Source of the DNA: an uncultured Desulfovibrio sp.
Lineage (GTDB): Bacteria; Desulfobacterota; Desulfovibrionia; Desulfovibrionales; Desulfovibrionaceae
Reading direction: 5' to 3'
Assembly: GCA_947176055.1 (NCBI GenBank)
Contig: CAMWPE010000119.1
Coordinates: 1-7,440, forward strand
Length of the DNA: 7,440 nt
This document shows, in pieces, positions 6,521 to 7,440 of this stretch. The first letter of the stretch is position 1, and each line of letters opens with the position of its first letter. Made by a program: the position numbers and the translations under genes. The notes under the pieces are model-generated. The model saw only the letters and a program-made list of their open reading frames with translations, ran no database searches and was not told where the DNA came from.

Positions 6521-7054
6521 ATGATTTTATTGATAAGCGGAGCTTCCCATACCGGAAAAACAGTCCTGGCTCAGAAACTTATGGAAAGAATCGGCTATCC
6601 GTATCTCTCGATCGATCATTTGAAGATGGGACTGATTCGTAGCGGGCAAACTTCGCTTAAGCCCGATAGTCCCGATAGCGCGCTCGTCGATTATCTGTGG
6701 CCTATCGTAAGGGAAATCGTCAAAACGGCGATTGAGAATGGACAGAACCTTATCGTTGAAGGCTGCTATATCCCCTTTGACTGGAAAAATAGTTTTGACA
6801 AGACTTATCTGGCGCGTATCCGCTATTTGTGCCTGGTAATGGATGAAGTTTACCTCAGGGAACACTGGGAGGAGATACGCTCGCGCGCGAACGATATCGA
6901 GCGCAGACAGGACGATTCCTCTTTTACTCAAGAAATCGCCGCGAAGGAAAACAGATATTTTCTCTCAGGTTGCCTTGAGAATGGGTTGAATTATTTGTTT
7001 TTCAATAAAGAATCTTTGGTTGATCCTGGGCTGGAGATGTTTTTAAGCCGTTAG
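6521..7054 (+). CDS. Small P-loop kinase-like protein (annotated in relatives as 2-phosphoglycerate kinase or adenylate kinase-like)
   Basis: The 177-residue protein has a Walker A motif GASHTGKT at residues 7-14 right after the first beta strand. Other features are 'LSIDHLKMGLI' (29-39), where an acidic residue commonly binds substrate or magnesium, a hydrophobic strand 'NLIVEGCYIP' (76-85), and an arginine-rich lid-like helix (118-129). This is the general plan of small nucleotide or metabolite kinases. I recognise the protein as a common family in gut Firmicutes, but its substrate has not been established to my knowledge. The start is certain: GAGGGAG (6509-6515) sits five bases before the ATG. 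The gene is visibly richer in A/T than the left part of the window, suggesting transfer. It lies between the Cas6-like gene and the CRISPR array, but nothing in its sequence ties it to CRISPR. Confidence 0.8.
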   Translation: MILLISGASHTGKTVLAQKLMERIGYPYLSIDHLKMGLIRSGQTSLKPDSPDSALVDYLWPIVREIVKTAIENGQNLIVEGCYIPFDWKNSFDKTYLARIRYLCLVMDEVYLREHWEEIRSRANDIERRQDDSSFTQEIAAKENRYFLSGCLENGLNYLFFNKESLVDPGLEMFLSR

Positions 7055-7230
7055 CGGACGCGCTTTCGCCGAATAGTCAAGATTGCCATTTTCAGTTTCT
7101 GGCAGGCGGAATCGATAATCGGGGCGGATCCTTAACGCGATGACATTGAGGGACTAGGGAAAGGGCCAATTTTACGCCTTGCGCGACTTCCGATAGCGCG
7201 GAGTCGTCATGCTAGGCGCCACTTGCCTCA
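7055..7230 (+). promoter_or_regulatory. Possible CRISPR leader region
   Basis: These 176 bases separate the kinase stop from the first repeat and contain no gene. If the array is read on the plus strand, this is the leader. It is not strikingly AT-rich, unlike many leaders. A hairpin with a bulged T lies at 7185-7205 (GACT-CCG paired with CGG-AGTC). No promoter pair stands out. The assignment rests on position only. Confidence 0.3.
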
Positions 7231-7393
7231 ACCCCTCCGCTCGCAGAGGTCATGACAATATCATGAAAAATTTTTTCTTGTTTAGCAAATGTCGTAACCC
7301 CTCCGCTCGCAGAGGTCATGACAATCTGAGCAGATGCTGGGTCGCATTTATTTTTACAGTAGTCACCCCTCCGCTCGCAGAGGTAATGACAAT
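7231..7393. CRISPR. Start of a CRISPR array: three 29-nt repeats and two complete spacers
   Basis: Repeats lie at 7231-7259, 7297-7325 and 7365-7393. The first two are identical; the third differs only at its position 21 (C to A at 7385). Each begins ACCCCTCCGC and ends ATGACAAT. The spacers (7260-7296, 37 nt; 7326-7364, 39 nt) are unrelated to each other and AT-rich, as expected for captured foreign DNA. The repeat holds CCTC and GAGG arms eight bases apart, extendable to a six-pair stem (five pairs plus a C-A mismatch on the plus strand; a G-U wobble on the minus strand). On the plus strand ten bases follow the stem, enough for the usual 8-nt Cas6 handle; on the minus strand only three follow. 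Plus-strand transcription is therefore favoured but not shown. A third, truncated spacer follows (7394 to about 7412). Repeat borders could shift by a base. Confidence 0.85.
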
Positions 7394-7412
7394 AACCCGG
7401 ATACTCTGTATC

Positions 7413-7440
7413 ATGTATCTTATACACATCTCCGAGACCA
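7413..7440. other. Library adapter (Nextera / Tn5 mosaic-end) sequence at the contig end, not genomic
   Basis: The last 28 bases match the Nextera transposase adapter (mosaic end followed by CCGAGCCCA) at 25 positions, including an exact 19-base run from 7418 to 7436. The three mismatches (7413, 7417 and 7437) are all C-to-A. A natural Tn5 end would not be followed by the synthetic CCGAG extension. The true biological sequence therefore ends at about 7412. Confidence 0.9.

Noticed and set aside
7212..7427. Minus-strand 71-codon reading frame with a repeated IVMTSASGGV segment
   Set aside because: The repeated peptide is just the CRISPR repeat translated, and the frame runs into adapter sequence; it is not a gene.

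Overview
The window looks like a contig-end fragment from a sulfate-reducing bacterium of the Desulfovibrio group. The best evidence is a periplasmic tetraheme cytochrome c3 (minus strand, 363-782). Its distal histidines are spaced 3, 10 and 35 residues apart, as in the classical Desulfovibrio protein. A heterodisulfide-reductase-like cysteine-rich (CCG) domain fragment sits next to it. Base composition is fairly GC-rich across most of the window and drops visibly from about 6200 onward.

Left part (1-4941): mostly ordinary genome. It holds the C-terminal end of a CCG-domain iron-sulfur oxidoreductase subunit (1-297), the convergent cytochrome c3 with a textbook Rho-independent terminator (295-263, minus), and an MtaD-type amidohydrolase (1030-2343). 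A short lipoprotein follows (2410-3000), abutting a periplasmic BMP-family solute-binding protein (3001-3957) as a probable two-gene operon. A secreted NodB-fold polysaccharide deacetylase (4063-4941) closes this part.

Right part (4946-7440): more accessory in character. A GNAT acetyltransferase (minus, 4946-5443) is divergent from a Cas6-like RAMP protein (plus, 5442-6200), and their likely start codons overlap in one CATG. A roughly 320-base non-coding stretch follows, with a 9-bp inverted repeat and a terminator-like hairpin. Next is a small AT-richer P-loop kinase-like gene (6521-7054). Last come three copies of a 29-nt repeat separated by unique 37- and 39-nt spacers, which is the start of a CRISPR array (7231-7393 visible).

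The most interesting unit is the Cas6-like endoribonuclease, with no other cas gene in view, about 1 kb from a CRISPR array whose repeats can form a hairpin. No effector or adaptation gene is visible, because the window ends inside the array. The final 28 bases closely match a Nextera/Tn5 library adapter (25 of 28), and all three mismatches are C-to-A. The end is therefore an assembly artefact, and the C-to-A variant in the third repeat may be a sequencing error.
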